36,250 nt of DNA from the NCBI GenBank assembly GCA_018813065.1, contig JAHJCH010000123.1:1-36250 (forward strand), read 5' to 3'. This document shows positions 26,038 through 33,402 of this stretch, piece after piece. How positions within the stretch are numbered: position 1 is the stretch's first letter; each line of letters begins with the position of its first letter. The position numbers and the translations under genes are program-made. Below the pieces are notes generated by a model. It had not been told where the DNA came from. It worked only from the letters and a program-made list of their open reading frames with translations, and did not search any database. This DNA comes from Myxococcota bacterium (GTDB lineage Bacteria; Myxococcota_A; Bradymonadia; UBA7976; UBA1532).

Positions 26038-26778
26038 TCACAGCCCGCCGATCAGATCATCAAGGGCCTTATCAGACTTGGCCGAGGCGGCCCGCTTGCG
26101 CTGCTGTGTACGGCGCGTCGCCGCCCGCTTACGCCGCTTGGTCTTCTTGGCGCGCTTGGCCTTCTGAGCGCGCTTGGCCTTCTTGGTGGTGGCGGGATCG
26201 GGGGGCGGGGAGATGGCCGCCGCCGCGCGCTGCGTCGTCAGCGCCTGCTCCAAGGTGAGCACGCGCGCTTGCAGCCGCGCCGTGTCGGCCTTGGCCTGCG
26301 TCGATGCTTGGCGAGCGGCCTCATGTTGGGCCTCGATGGTCTTCAACCGCGCGCGCAGCTCCAGGCCCTCGATGGCCTGATCCAGCACATCAAAGGTGAT
26401 CCCAAAGGGCGTGGGGGGGGGCTCATAGAGCTGCCGAAAGCCGAAGAATGTCAGGCCCATGGAGAGGGCCACGCCGCCGAGGAAGATCGCCGCCCGCCGC
26501 GCCCTGGCCTTAGAACCCGCCAGCGGGAGAGGCTTGGCGATGATGTTGGTGCCGTTGTCGATCCAGCGCTGTTGGCGATGGGCTTGGATCTCCCCCGCGT
26601 CGGGCACGCCCAGATCAGCGCCGCGCGGGCCATCCCTCGGCAGCCGCCGCTCGATCTGCGTGCGCGCCGCCTCGGGCAGCTCCTGCTTGAGCAGATCGCG
26701 GACTTCATCCAAGGACACCATCACCGAGTCTTCATAGCGCCGCGCCATCAGATCCTCCATACGCCAACGCATGTTCAA
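26038..26778 (-). CDS. single-pass membrane protein with coiled coil and Lys/Arg-rich tail, unknown function
   Basis: Up to 246 residues from ATG 26778; in-frame ATGs at 26772, 26760 and 26748 are alternatives. The N-terminal ~75 residues are soluble (VSLDEVRDLLKQELPEAAR). One membrane segment follows (~95-115, AAIFLGGVALSMGLTFFGF), then a coiled coil (~130-190), then a very basic Lys/Arg/Ala stretch (KKAKRAQKAKRAKKTKRRKR), ending ALDDLIGGL. The basic tail resembles histone-H1-like low-complexity regions and might contact nucleic acid or membrane phosphate; this is a guess. I do not recognise the family. It faces the salvage operon tail to tail and is divergent from the His-rich lipoprotein gene, sharing the hairpin-rich intergenic region with it. 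Confidence 0.8.
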   Translation of the reverse strand: MNMRWRMEDLMARRYEDSVMVSLDEVRDLLKQELPEAARTQIERRLPRDGPRGADLGVPDAGEIQAHRQQRWIDNGTNIIAKPLPLAGSKARARRAAIFLGGVALSMGLTFFGFRQLYEPPPTPFGITFDVLDQAIEGLELRARLKTIEAQHEAARQASTQAKADTARLQARVLTLEQALTTQRAAAAISPPPDPATTKKAKRAQKAKRAKKTKRRKRAATRRTQQRKRAASAKSDKALDDLIGGL

Positions 26779-26901
26779 CCTTTAATTGTGACATTTTCTC
26801 GGCCATCACCCCAGCGCTGCGCGCTGGGGCAGGCGCTCTGCTGCAGAAAAAATCCGCTTCGCAGATTTATTTCTTTGCTCCGGCCTGTCCGCCTTGAGCG
26901 G
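26779..26901. other. divergent intergenic region rich in small hairpins (left half)
   Basis: This stretch lies between the coiled-coil gene (minus) and the His-rich lipoprotein gene (plus). It contains inverted repeats at 26809-26829, 26837-26847, 26850-26868 and 26888-26902, and an AT-rich part next to 26779-26800. The same style of hairpin continues to 26985. No clear -35/-10 pair is seen. Confidence 0.6.
26809..26829. repeat. perfect inverted repeat, 9-bp arms
   Basis: Arms CCCCAGCGC and GCGCTGGGG with a TGC loop. It is not followed by a T-run in either direction, so it is not an ordinary intrinsic terminator. Confidence 0.9.
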
Positions 26902-27978
26902 ATGAAGTCCGAAAAATGTCGGTCCTCGGGCTGCTTACGCAGCCCTGCGGCTCGATTCAACAGATTCTCTCTGAAAAATGTCAGAACTAAAGATCTGATA
27001 AATCGGGCTTTATGCCTCTCGCTGCTGCTGCTGCCCGCGCTCGGCTGCGAGGACGACGGGTCCGAGGCGCGCCCCGACGCGGCGATCAGCGCGCCCACCT
27101 GGAGCTGCGACGCCGAGCACGACGGCTGGTCGCGCTGCGAGGGCGGCGCGGCGCAGTACTGCCACATCGTCGAGGGCATGGAGCCCCACTTCCACGTCGG
27201 CGCCGACTGCCAGCAGCTCAGCCTGGACTGCGTTCAGCTCGAAGAGGGCCGCGCCGTCTGCGCGGACCCCAACAGCGCCTGCCAAGCGGGCGAGTTTAAG
27301 TGCGGCGCCGAGGGCAGCGCCGAGGAGAACACCGCCTTTAACTGCGTTGAAGGGCGCTGGGCGATCCAGCCCTGTGGCACCGCCAAGGTCTGCCATGAGG
27401 AGGCCGACGAGGCCCACTGCGAGGCGATCTCGGGCCTGGAGTGTGGCGGGTTTGGGCACCTCCATGACGGCGAGTGCCACTGCGAGACGGGCTACATCCT
27501 CGACGAGCACGATCCCATGATCTGCGTCCCAAGCCAGCCCTTCCCCGAGCTGGCCTGCGCCCAGTTCGGTGACGCTCATCAGCATGAGGCGACGCTGGCC
27601 GACACCCATGAGGGCGCCTTCGACGAGGCCCATCACGGCCCGCAGGACGAGCCGATCCACATCACCCCGCTCGCCGAGGGCCTGGGCTACCTCCACTTCC
27701 CGGCCTTCGTCAGCGGCGAGCACGCCCTCTTCCTCAGCCGCGCCGACGCCCTCGATGGCGTCACCAACAAGGACGGCGTGGAGGTGACCTTGAGCGGCGG
27801 CGACCCTGTGAGCGTCTGCGAGGCGGCGATCCCCCAGCACTATCACCTCGCCCTGACCAAGCCCGCCGATGTCGAGAAGGTGCCCTATGTCCTGCGGTTT
27901 AAAGCGGGCGGCGCGCCGCTGGTGGTGATGATCAAGCGCATCCCCGAAGAGGATGACCATGAACACGATCACGACTAA
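26902..27978 (+). CDS. His-rich and Cys-rich lipoprotein, putative metal-binding
   Basis: The coding part is clear from about 27000: a signal segment ALCLSLLLLPALGC, then ~310 residues. The start is uncertain. The nearest in-frame ATG is 26902, which would put ~37 odd residues before the hydrophobic stretch, over the hairpin region; a non-ATG start near 26995 (CTG) would give a normal lipoprotein signal. The first half of the mature protein is Cys-rich (about 17 Cys, EGF-like spacing). His clusters occur throughout (HIVEGMEPHFHVG, GFGHLHDGECHC, DAHQHEATLADTHEG, HYHLAL) and the C-terminus is DDHEHDHD. These suggest binding of Zn, Cu or Ni in the periplasm. The next gene overlaps its 3' end, linking it to the TonB operon downstream. 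I know no named family for it. Confidence 0.75.
   Translation: MKSEKCRSSGCLRSPAARFNRFSLKNVRTKDLINRALCLSLLLLPALGCEDDGSEARPDAAISAPTWSCDAEHDGWSRCEGGAAQYCHIVEGMEPHFHVGADCQQLSLDCVQLEEGRAVCADPNSACQAGEFKCGAEGSAEENTAFNCVEGRWAIQPCGTAKVCHEEADEAHCEAISGLECGGFGHLHDGECHCETGYILDEHDPMICVPSQPFPELACAQFGDAHQHEATLADTHEGAFDEAHHGPQDEPIHITPLAEGLGYLHFPAFVSGEHALFLSRADALDGVTNKDGVEVTLSGGDPVSVCEAAIPQHYHLALTKPADVEKVPYVLRFKAGGAPLVVMIKRIPEEDDHEHDHD
26909..26985 (+). repeat. pair of AAAATG-loop hairpins with compensatory stems, flanking a third hairpin
   Basis: At 26909-26922 the stem CCGA/TCGG encloses loop AAAATG. At 26970-26985 the stem TCTGA/TCAGA encloses the same loop. Between them, 26928-26945 has arms GGGCTGC and GCAGCCC with loop TTAC. 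The two outer hairpins differ in the stem at paired positions only, so pairing is kept. Confidence 0.75.
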
Positions 27979-28738
27979 GGGCGCGGGGCTGCTGGCCCTG
28001 GCGCTGCTCCTCTCTTGCGGGGGCGAGACGGCGGGGGAGAACGTCACCTACCGCGCCACGCTCGGCGGGGCCGCCTCCACCGGCAGCCCCAGCGCCTTTG
28101 AGACGCCCGAGGGCTGGTCGGTGAGCCTCAGCGAGGCGCGCATGGCCTTGGGGCCGATCTACCTCTACGGGGGCGAGGCGAGGGGGGCCTTGGCCTGGCT
28201 CAAGCCCGCCCTGCTGGGGGTCGCCGTGGCCTGCCCCACGCACGCCCAGTTCGACAACGGCCCGGTCTTAGGTGAGATCCTCACGCAGCGGGCGGTGGAT
28301 CTCCTGGCGGGGCCGATGGACGGCGGCGAGATCTTCGGCGTCAAGGGCACCGTGGCCTCAGCGGAGATCCACCTCCACCCCCCAGGAGAGATCAGCGCGG
28401 GTGGCGGCGACTTTGGGGCGCTCGGCGGCGAGTCGATGCGCTTCGTCGGTGAGGCCACCAAGGGCGGCGAGGCGCGGCGCTTCGTCGCCACGCTGACGAT
28501 CCCCGATGAGGGCCTGATGCGGATCGTCGAGAGCATCCCCGCCGATGGGCCGCTCAGCGAGGGGAGCACCCTCGCCGTCGAGGTGCTCGTCGATCAGCTC
28601 TTCGCCAGCGTCCGCTTCGAGACGCTGAGCGAGCGCGATGATGAGGGCCGCTACCTCTTCAAGCCCGGCGTCCAGGCCACCGCCGCGCTCTTGATGGCGG
28701 CCCGCGCCCGCGCCACATACCGCGTGAGCGCCTTATGA
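27959..28738 (+). CDS. small lipoprotein of unknown function in the TonB operon
   Basis: About 259 residues from ATG 27959, chosen because GAGG lies 5-6 bases upstream; ATG 27953 in the same frame is the alternative. It overlaps the end of the His-rich lipoprotein gene. The signal ends in LALALLLSC. The mature part looks like a beta-rich periplasmic protein with the motif GWSVSLSEARMALGPIYLYG at ~40-60, a EIHLHP stretch and few His. The downstream protein has a similar GWSVQFDTYVVVVGDVQL segment, so the two may be distant relatives. Its stop overlaps the next start (ATGA). Function unknown; a substrate-binding partner of the TonB system is plausible from context only. Confidence 0.8.
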   Translation: MNTITTKGAGLLALALLLSCGGETAGENVTYRATLGGAASTGSPSAFETPEGWSVSLSEARMALGPIYLYGGEARGALAWLKPALLGVAVACPTHAQFDNGPVLGEILTQRAVDLLAGPMDGGEIFGVKGTVASAEIHLHPPGEISAGGGDFGALGGESMRFVGEATKGGEARRFVATLTIPDEGLMRIVESIPADGPLSEGSTLAVEVLVDQLFASVRFETLSERDDEGRYLFKPGVQATAALLMAARARATYRVSAL

Positions 28739-29652
28739 ATCAGCTTGGAATCATGACAAATCAGCTTGGAATCATGATGGCGCTGTGGGGCCTGGCGATG
28801 GGCTGCACGGGCGAGGACACCGCCGGTGAGGGCGGGCTGGAGTTGACGATCAGCGGCGGCGGGGCGCTGCGCGACGGCTTCCCCTTCAAGGAGGGCGACG
28901 TCACCCAAGCCTTCGTCGATGGCTGGTCGGTGCAGTTCGACACCTATGTGGTGGTGGTCGGCGACGTCCAGCTCACCGATGGCGTTGATGGCCCCGTCGT
29001 CGGGTCGTGGCCTGGGCCGATGGCCTTGGACTTGGCCCAGAGCGCCGACGCGGCGGAGACCTTGGGGATCATCGAGGGGCTGCCCGCCAAGCGCCTGGAG
29101 TTTGGCTTTGACTTCTTGGCCGCCGAGGAGGGCATGACCGGCTCCGCCTCCGCCGAGGATCTGGCGGAGATGGCCGCCAATGGCTGGTCGATGCTCGTCG
29201 GCGGCGTGGCCACCCGCGAGGGGGTCGAGATCCGCTTCAGGCTCGGGCTGGCGGCGGCGACGCGCTACCGCCAGTGTGTCAACGGCAAGGACAAGACCCA
29301 GGGGATCGCCATCGAGGCCAACAAGACGACGGGGGCGTTTATCTACGCCCACGCCATCCACATCTTTTGGGACACCCTCTCGGCGGGCAACGAGGATCTG
29401 CGCTTCGACGCCTTGGCGGCGGTGGCGGACGCCGACGGCGGGGTGACCTCTGAGGCGCTGACGCGACAAGACCTCACGGACTTGCGCGACGCCGACGGCG
29501 CGCCGCTCCTCGACGCCCACGGCTTCCCGCTCTATGACGACGGCGGGCTCCTGCCGCCGGGCAAGCACACCCTGCTGGACTTCTTGACCTACGCCGCCCG
29601 CGCCAGCGGTCACTTCAACGGCGTCGGCTTCTGCCGCGCCCAGCCGCGCTGA
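28735..29652 (+). CDS. lipoprotein of unknown function in the TonB operon
   Basis: 305 residues from ATG 28735, which overlaps the preceding stop as ATGA. Two further in-frame ATG sites (28753 and 28774) arise from a 21-base duplication; 28753 has GGA 3 bases before it and still gives a proper signal (MTNQLGIMMALWGLAMGC). The mature protein begins TGEDTAGEGG and carries a GWSVQFDTYVVVVGDVQL motif like that of the gene upstream. Two Cys are near the middle and the C-terminus. HAIHIFWDTL and an Asp/Gly-rich LRDADGAPLLDAHGFPLYDDGG segment could bind cations. I recognise no family. It lies 14 bases before the DUF3450 gene, so it is part of the same operon. Confidence 0.82.
   Translation: MNQLGIMTNQLGIMMALWGLAMGCTGEDTAGEGGLELTISGGGALRDGFPFKEGDVTQAFVDGWSVQFDTYVVVVGDVQLTDGVDGPVVGSWPGPMALDLAQSADAAETLGIIEGLPAKRLEFGFDFLAAEEGMTGSASAEDLAEMAANGWSMLVGGVATREGVEIRFRLGLAAATRYRQCVNGKDKTQGIAIEANKTTGAFIYAHAIHIFWDTLSAGNEDLRFDALAAVADADGGVTSEALTRQDLTDLRDADGAPLLDAHGFPLYDDGGLLPPGKHTLLDFLTYAARASGHFNGVGFCRAQPR
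28738..28777 (+). repeat. 21-bp tandem duplication at the lipoprotein start
   Basis: AATCAGCTTGGAATCATGA occurs at 28738-28756 and again at 28759-28777. The period is 21 bases (7 codons), so NQLGIM is repeated in the N-terminus and extra start codons are created. Confidence 0.92.
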
Positions 29653-29666
29653 GGAGCCCCAACGCC

Positions 29667-30422
29667 ATGCCCACGTGCCTGCTCGCCCTCGCGCTCCTCG
29701 CGCCATCGCCCCCGGCGCCGCCCCCTGACCTGCCCACGATGGCGCGCGCCTTAGCGGATCTCCGCGTCGAGATCGATGAGCTGGACGCGCAGCTGCGCGT
29801 GGAGAAGACCCAGATCAACGCCGCGCTGAGGGGGCTTGAGGCCCGCGTCGCTGAGCTGGAGATGCGCCTCGACGCTGAGCGTGTCCGCCGCGCCCGGCTC
29901 CAAGCGCAGATCGACCGACACCAGGCCGAGGCCGACGCCCAGACCCAGACCCGCGCGGCGGCCTCCGAGGCGATCCTGCGGGGGCTCGACGCCGCCCAGG
30001 CGCTCGTCGAGGAGGGGCTGCCCTTCCGCCGCGCCGCGCGCCTCAAGGCCCTCGACGGGCTGCGCGCCCGGCTCAAGGAGGGCCGCGTCGATCCGCACGC
30101 CCTGGGCGTGGAGCTGTGGCGCTTTATGGAGGACGAGCGGCGGCTGCGCAGGGAGGTGGAGATGAGCGAGATCCCCATCCAGATCGAGCCCGACGCCGCC
30201 CCGCGGCTCTTGCGCGTCGTCCGGCTGGGGATGGTGACCCTCTACACGCGGCTCGACGAGGCGCGCTTCGGCCAGCTCCGCCGCGAGGGCGCGGGCTGGC
30301 GTCATGTGGAGATCGAGCCCCCCCAGCAGCGCCAGCAGCTCGCCAGCCTCTTCCAGTCGCTGCGCCGCCAAGTCCGCGAGGGCGCCTGGCGCCTGCCGCT
30401 GGAGGCCCCAAATGCGCGCTAA
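29667..30422 (+). CDS. DUF3450 family secreted coiled-coil protein of TonB operon
   Basis: 251 residues. It has a short signal-like N-terminus (MPTCLLALALLAPS), a coiled coil from ~25 to ~100, then the conserved DUF3450 core: GLPFRRAARLKALDGL (~118-133), DPHALGVELWRFMEDERRLRREVE, IPIQI and LLRVVRLGMVTLYTR. In gammaproteobacteria DUF3450 proteins are encoded directly before TtpC/ExbB/ExbD/TonB genes. They are thought to act with TtpC in the periplasm, though their exact job is not settled. The order here is identical. The 3' end overlaps the next start by 11 bases. Confidence 0.92.
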   Translation: MPTCLLALALLAPSPPAPPPDLPTMARALADLRVEIDELDAQLRVEKTQINAALRGLEARVAELEMRLDAERVRRARLQAQIDRHQAEADAQTQTRAAASEAILRGLDAAQALVEEGLPFRRAARLKALDGLRARLKEGRVDPHALGVELWRFMEDERRLRREVEMSEIPIQIEPDAAPRLLRVVRLGMVTLYTRLDEARFGQLRREGAGWRHVEIEPPQQRQQLASLFQSLRRQVREGAWRLPLEAPNAR

Positions 30423-31725
30423 CCTCATGCCTCTCGGCCTGCTGCCCCTCGGCCTGCTGCTCGCCGCGCCCGTGGCCCTGGCCGCGCCGACCTTTGAGGC
30501 GGCCTATGAGCGTGAGCGCGTGGAGCTGGAGGCGCTGCGCGACGCGCTGAAGGGGCAGCTGAAGTCCCAGCTTGAGCGCGGCGCCGCCAAGCGCCAGGCG
30601 CTCAACGCGCAGATCGAGCGGCTGACCCACGCCGCCTCACGGCTCCAGGTCGAGGCCGACGATCTGGAGCGCGAGGTGACGCGCTTGGAGGAGGGGGGCG
30701 CGCTGAGCGCGGATCAGTCCGAGGCGCTGCGGACGCTCGTGGAGGAGGCCGAGGGGGCGCTGGGCGTCGAGGCGGGGGCGCCCAAGGCGCTGGGCTTGGG
30801 CGCGCGGCTGGAGATCCTCATCCACCGCGCCGCCGCCCAGGCGCGGCGTGGCGCCGAGATTCACATCACCGACGGGGCCTTCTTTGACGCCCAGGGCGTC
30901 GAGCGGCGCGGGCGCATCGTCCACATCGGCGAGGTCGCCGCGCTGGGGCTCGCCGAGGGCGTCGGCGGCGTGCTTGGCCCAGCCCCAGAGGGGCGGCTGC
31001 GGCTCATCGACGCCGCGGCGCGCCCCGAGGTGGAGGCGCTCCTCAACGGCGCCCCGCCCTCGGCGCTGCCCGTCTACCTCTTCGACGCCACCAAGCCCCC
31101 CTCACCGCCCAAGGCGAGCCGCTCGCTGTGGGATTTGGCTGAGGCGGGCGGGCCAATCGCTTGGATTATCCTGGCCTTGGCGGCGATCGGGCTGCTGCTC
31201 TTGCTTGAGCGGCTCATCAGCCTGGCGCGCGGCGCGGCGTGGCGGCTCGGCGCCCTGGGGCGCTTCATCGAGGCCCTCAGCGCGGGGCAGCGGCCCGCCC
31301 TCCCTGGGGGGCTGGGGCGGCTGCGGCGGGTGCTTGAGGCGCTGCTGACCGACGAGGGCGCCTCGCGGGCGGCCCTTGAGCAGCGCGCCTCGGAGCAGAT
31401 CCTCCGTCAGATGCCGCACTTTGATCGTGGCCTGGCGCTCTTAAACGTGATCGTGGTCGTCTCGCCGCTCCTCGGCCTGCTGGGCACCGTCACGGGGATC
31501 ATCTCCACCTTTGACGTGATCACGGAGCACGGCACGGGAGATCCAAAGCTGCTGAGCCAAGGCATCTCCGAGGCGCTGATCACCACGGAGTTTGGCCTCG
31601 CCGTCGCCATCCCGCTGCTCTTGATGAAGACGGCGGTGACGCGGTGGGCGGATCGAGGCGTGGAGATCATGCAGACGCAGGCGTTGGCGCTGATCAACGC
31701 CTTGACGCGTCGAGGCCCGAGGTGA
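30412..31725 (+). CDS. TtpC-like MotA/TolQ/ExbB proton channel protein with long periplasmic N-terminus
   Basis: 437 residues from ATG 30412, which has GGAGG 7 bases upstream; the frame is open earlier, but that part overlaps DUF3450 coding. A signal peptide (to ~24, PVALA|APTF) precedes a coiled coil (~25-100) and a ~130-residue periplasmic domain. Then come three membrane segments of the ExbB/TolQ type: IAWIILALAAIGLLLLLERL (~247-266), NVIVVVSPLLGLLGTVTGII (~345-365) and ITTEFGLAVAIPLLLMK (~387-403). The LGLLGTVTGI and TTEFGLAVAIP segments are the family hallmarks. This long ExbB form is the TtpC of Vibrio TonB2-type systems. It would form part of the inner-membrane motor using the proton gradient. 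The GTG of the next gene overlaps its stop. Confidence 0.92.
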   Translation: MRANLMPLGLLPLGLLLAAPVALAAPTFEAAYERERVELEALRDALKGQLKSQLERGAAKRQALNAQIERLTHAASRLQVEADDLEREVTRLEEGGALSADQSEALRTLVEEAEGALGVEAGAPKALGLGARLEILIHRAAAQARRGAEIHITDGAFFDAQGVERRGRIVHIGEVAALGLAEGVGGVLGPAPEGRLRLIDAAARPEVEALLNGAPPSALPVYLFDATKPPSPPKASRSLWDLAEAGGPIAWIILALAAIGLLLLLERLISLARGAAWRLGALGRFIEALSAGQRPALPGGLGRLRRVLEALLTDEGASRAALEQRASEQILRQMPHFDRGLALLNVIVVVSPLLGLLGTVTGIISTFDVITEHGTGDPKLLSQGISEALITTEFGLAVAIPLLLMKTAVTRWADRGVEIMQTQALALINALTRRGPR

Positions 31726-32288
31726 GCGGCGCCTTGAAGGCCGTAGAGGCGCTGATCGAGGCGGGCGGCGTGGTCATGTGGCCGCTCCTCTTCGTCGGCT
31801 TCCTGATGTGGTCGGCGTTGATCCTGCGCGCCCTTGATCTGCTCAGGCCGCCGCCGCTGCCCGAGGCCGAAGCGGCGAGCCGCGCGGCGCTGGGGCGCCT
31901 GGAGGTGGCCTTGCTGACGCGCCGCTTCGCGCTGTCTGAGCACGCCGAGGCCATCAACGCGTTGGTCGTCGCTGCGCCGCTCTTGGGGCTCTTGGGCACG
32001 GTCAGCGGCATGGTCTCCACCTTCGAGGCCCTCGACGAGATGGCGCTGTTCTCTCAATCCGGGGGCATCGCGGGGGGCATCGCCGAGGCCTTAACCACAA
32101 CGCAGATGGGGCTGGTCATCGCCTTACCGGGGATGTTCACCCATCGCTACCTGGAGCGGCAGGCGGCGCGCCAGCGGCAGCGCGTCGATGAGGCGCTCGG
32201 GCGATGCCGGAGCGCTGCGCGCCCGCATTCCACGCGGAGCGCTTCGCGCCCGCATTCCACACGGAGCGCATTGGAGAGCGAGCCATGA
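31722..32288 (+). CDS. exbB: ExbB-like MotA/TolQ proton channel protein
   Basis: 188 residues from a GTG at 31722 that overlaps the TtpC stop (GTGA), with GAGG 7 bases before. Three membrane segments: VVMWPLLFVGFLMWSALIL (~17-36), VVAAPLLGLLGTVSGMVSTF (~83-102) and TTQMGLVIALPGMFTHRYL (~124-142). This is the short ExbB2 type. The last ~28 residues (RSAARPHSTRSASRPHSTRS) come from a 27-base tandem repeat and are not typical of the family, so they look like an added tail. It overlaps exbD by ATGA. Confidence 0.92.
   Translation: MSGALKAVEALIEAGGVVMWPLLFVGFLMWSALILRALDLLRPPPLPEAEAASRAALGRLEVALLTRRFALSEHAEAINALVVAAPLLGLLGTVSGMVSTFEALDEMALFSQSGGIAGGIAEALTTTQMGLVIALPGMFTHRYLERQAARQRQRVDEALGRCRSAARPHSTRSASRPHSTRSALESEP
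32208..32270 (+). repeat. 27-bp tandem repeat at the exbB/exbD junction
   Basis: Copy 1 is 32208-32234, copy 2 is 32235-32261 (two base differences), and a 9-base partial third copy follows. The core includes AGCGCTGCGCGC, which also occurs in the hairpin at 26809. It adds an RPHST-type repeat to the ExbB C-terminus. Confidence 0.9.
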
Positions 32289-32701
32289 AGCTGGGCGAGA
32301 TCCGCAGGGCGGGCGCGCGGGGCGATGAGATCGACATCGGGCCGCTCATCGACATCATCTTCATCCTGCTGATCTTCTTCATGGTCAGCACCACCTTCGT
32401 GCGCAACCTTGAGGTGGACATCGAGCGCCCCTCAGCGGGCTCAGCGGCCCTCGCCGACGCGCGGGCGATCCGCGTCGCCATCGATCAAGGCGGCTCGGTC
32501 TACCTTGAGGGGCAGCCGATCCAGCCTTGGATGGTGCAGAGCCGGGTGCGCGACCTCCTGGCCGCCGATCGCCGCCGCCCCGTGCTCATCACCGCCGATC
32601 AGCGGCTGGAGACAGGGCGGCTCATCGACGTGGTTGATCAATGCCGCCTGGCGGGGGCCAAGCATGTGGCGGTGGACGCAGAGCTGGAGCCGCGCCCATG
32701 A
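32285..32701 (+). CDS. exbD: ExbD/TolR-like biopolymer transport protein
   Basis: 138 residues from ATG 32285 (MKLGEIRRAG), with GGAGAG upstream. The longer frame from 32204 only reads the 27-base repeat in another frame. IDIGPLIDIIFILLIFFMVSTTF (~17-39) is the single membrane helix with the proton-carrying Asp in the PLIDIIF motif. The periplasmic part follows, with VAIDQGGSVYLEGQPI and VLITADQRLETGRLIDVVDQCRLAG as in ExbD. It would assemble with the two ExbB-type proteins and TonB in the inner membrane. It overlaps exbB and tonB by ATGA at both ends, so stoichiometric coupled translation is likely. Confidence 0.95.
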   Translation: MKLGEIRRAGARGDEIDIGPLIDIIFILLIFFMVSTTFVRNLEVDIERPSAGSAALADARAIRVAIDQGGSVYLEGQPIQPWMVQSRVRDLLAADRRRPVLITADQRLETGRLIDVVDQCRLAGAKHVAVDAELEPRP

Positions 32702-33333
32702 GCCGGATCGGCAGGCTGGGCGTGGCTGTGGGGCTCTCGGTGCTCATCAACCTCGCCACGCTCATCGGCGTCGTCGCGCTGCGGGTGCATCAGAACCCGC
32801 CAGCGGCGCCGCCGCCTCACCGCGAGGCCCCGCAGATCCTCCGCCAAGCGCCCAAGCATGCGCCCAAGCCCAAGCCCCAGCCACGGCGCGCCCGCCCCAA
32901 GGCCGCCGCCCCCGCGCCCATCCCTGCCTTGGCGCTCCCCGCGATGGTCGCGACCCCGGACTGGGCGCCCCCCGAGGCCGAGGCGGGGGGGGTGATCCAC
33001 ACCGACGGGGCTGAGGGGCTCAGCGCGGGCGCCAAGCGCTTGATCATGACCGAGTCGATGGTGGACGTGCCGCCCGCGCCCATGGAGACGCCGCCGCCGC
33101 GCTACCCGCTCGAGGCCCAGCGCCAGGGCGTCACCGGCGCGGTCAAGGCGCGCTTGCTCGTGGACGTGGATGGGGCCGTGCGCCAGGTGACGATCCTCAG
33201 CTGCGATCCCCCAGGCGTCTTTGACGCCGCCGCCTCCGAGGCGCTCTCTCGTTGGCGCTTTCGGCCAGGCGCCTTTCAAGGCCAAGCCGTCCCGGTCTGG
33301 GTGCGCAAGACGATCCGCTTTACGCTGGATTGA
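32698..33333 (+). CDS. tonB: TonB energy transducer
   Basis: 211 residues from ATG 32698 (GGAG 8 bases before). One N-terminal membrane helix (~8-28, VGLSVLINLATLIGVVAL). A Pro/Lys/Ala-rich spacer (~34-80) that can span the periplasm. A C-terminal TonB domain (~130-211) with RYPLEAQRQGVTGAVKARLLV, DPPGVFDAAASEALSRWRF and a final VWVRKTIRF. Size and the short proline spacer fit TonB2 rather than the longer E. coli TonB. It should pass energy to an outer-membrane TonB-dependent receptor, none of which is in this window. Confidence 0.95.
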   Translation: MSRIGRLGVAVGLSVLINLATLIGVVALRVHQNPPAAPPPHREAPQILRQAPKHAPKPKPQPRRARPKAAAPAPIPALALPAMVATPDWAPPEAEAGGVIHTDGAEGLSAGAKRLIMTESMVDVPPAPMETPPPRYPLEAQRQGVTGAVKARLLVDVDGAVRQVTILSCDPPGVFDAAASEALSRWRFRPGAFQGQAVPVWVRKTIRFTLD

Positions 33334-33402
33334 GGGGCGCCTTTAAGGGCGAGGCCGCGTGATAACTTGGCGCCACACAATGACCACACCAGGGGCCTGC
33401 CC

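Noticed and set aside
26269-26901. N-terminal extension of the His-rich lipoprotein frame back to 26269
   Set aside because: It overlaps the coding region of the minus-strand coiled-coil gene and has a shadow-frame composition. The true start must be near the lipoprotein signal.
27010-29706. Long minus-strand frames opposite the lipoproteins (27010-28047 and 28651-29706)
   Set aside because: Both are antisense to genes with lipoprotein signals and coupled starts. The antisense proteins are low-complexity Ala/Gly/Val/Arg sequences.
30412-32701. Assignment of the ExbB/ExbD genes as the AglR/AglQ/AglS gliding motor
   Set aside because: AglRQS has one TolQ-like and two TolR-like proteins. Here there are two ExbB-like, one ExbD-like, a TonB, a DUF3450 and a TPR protein, which is the TtpC/TonB2 order.
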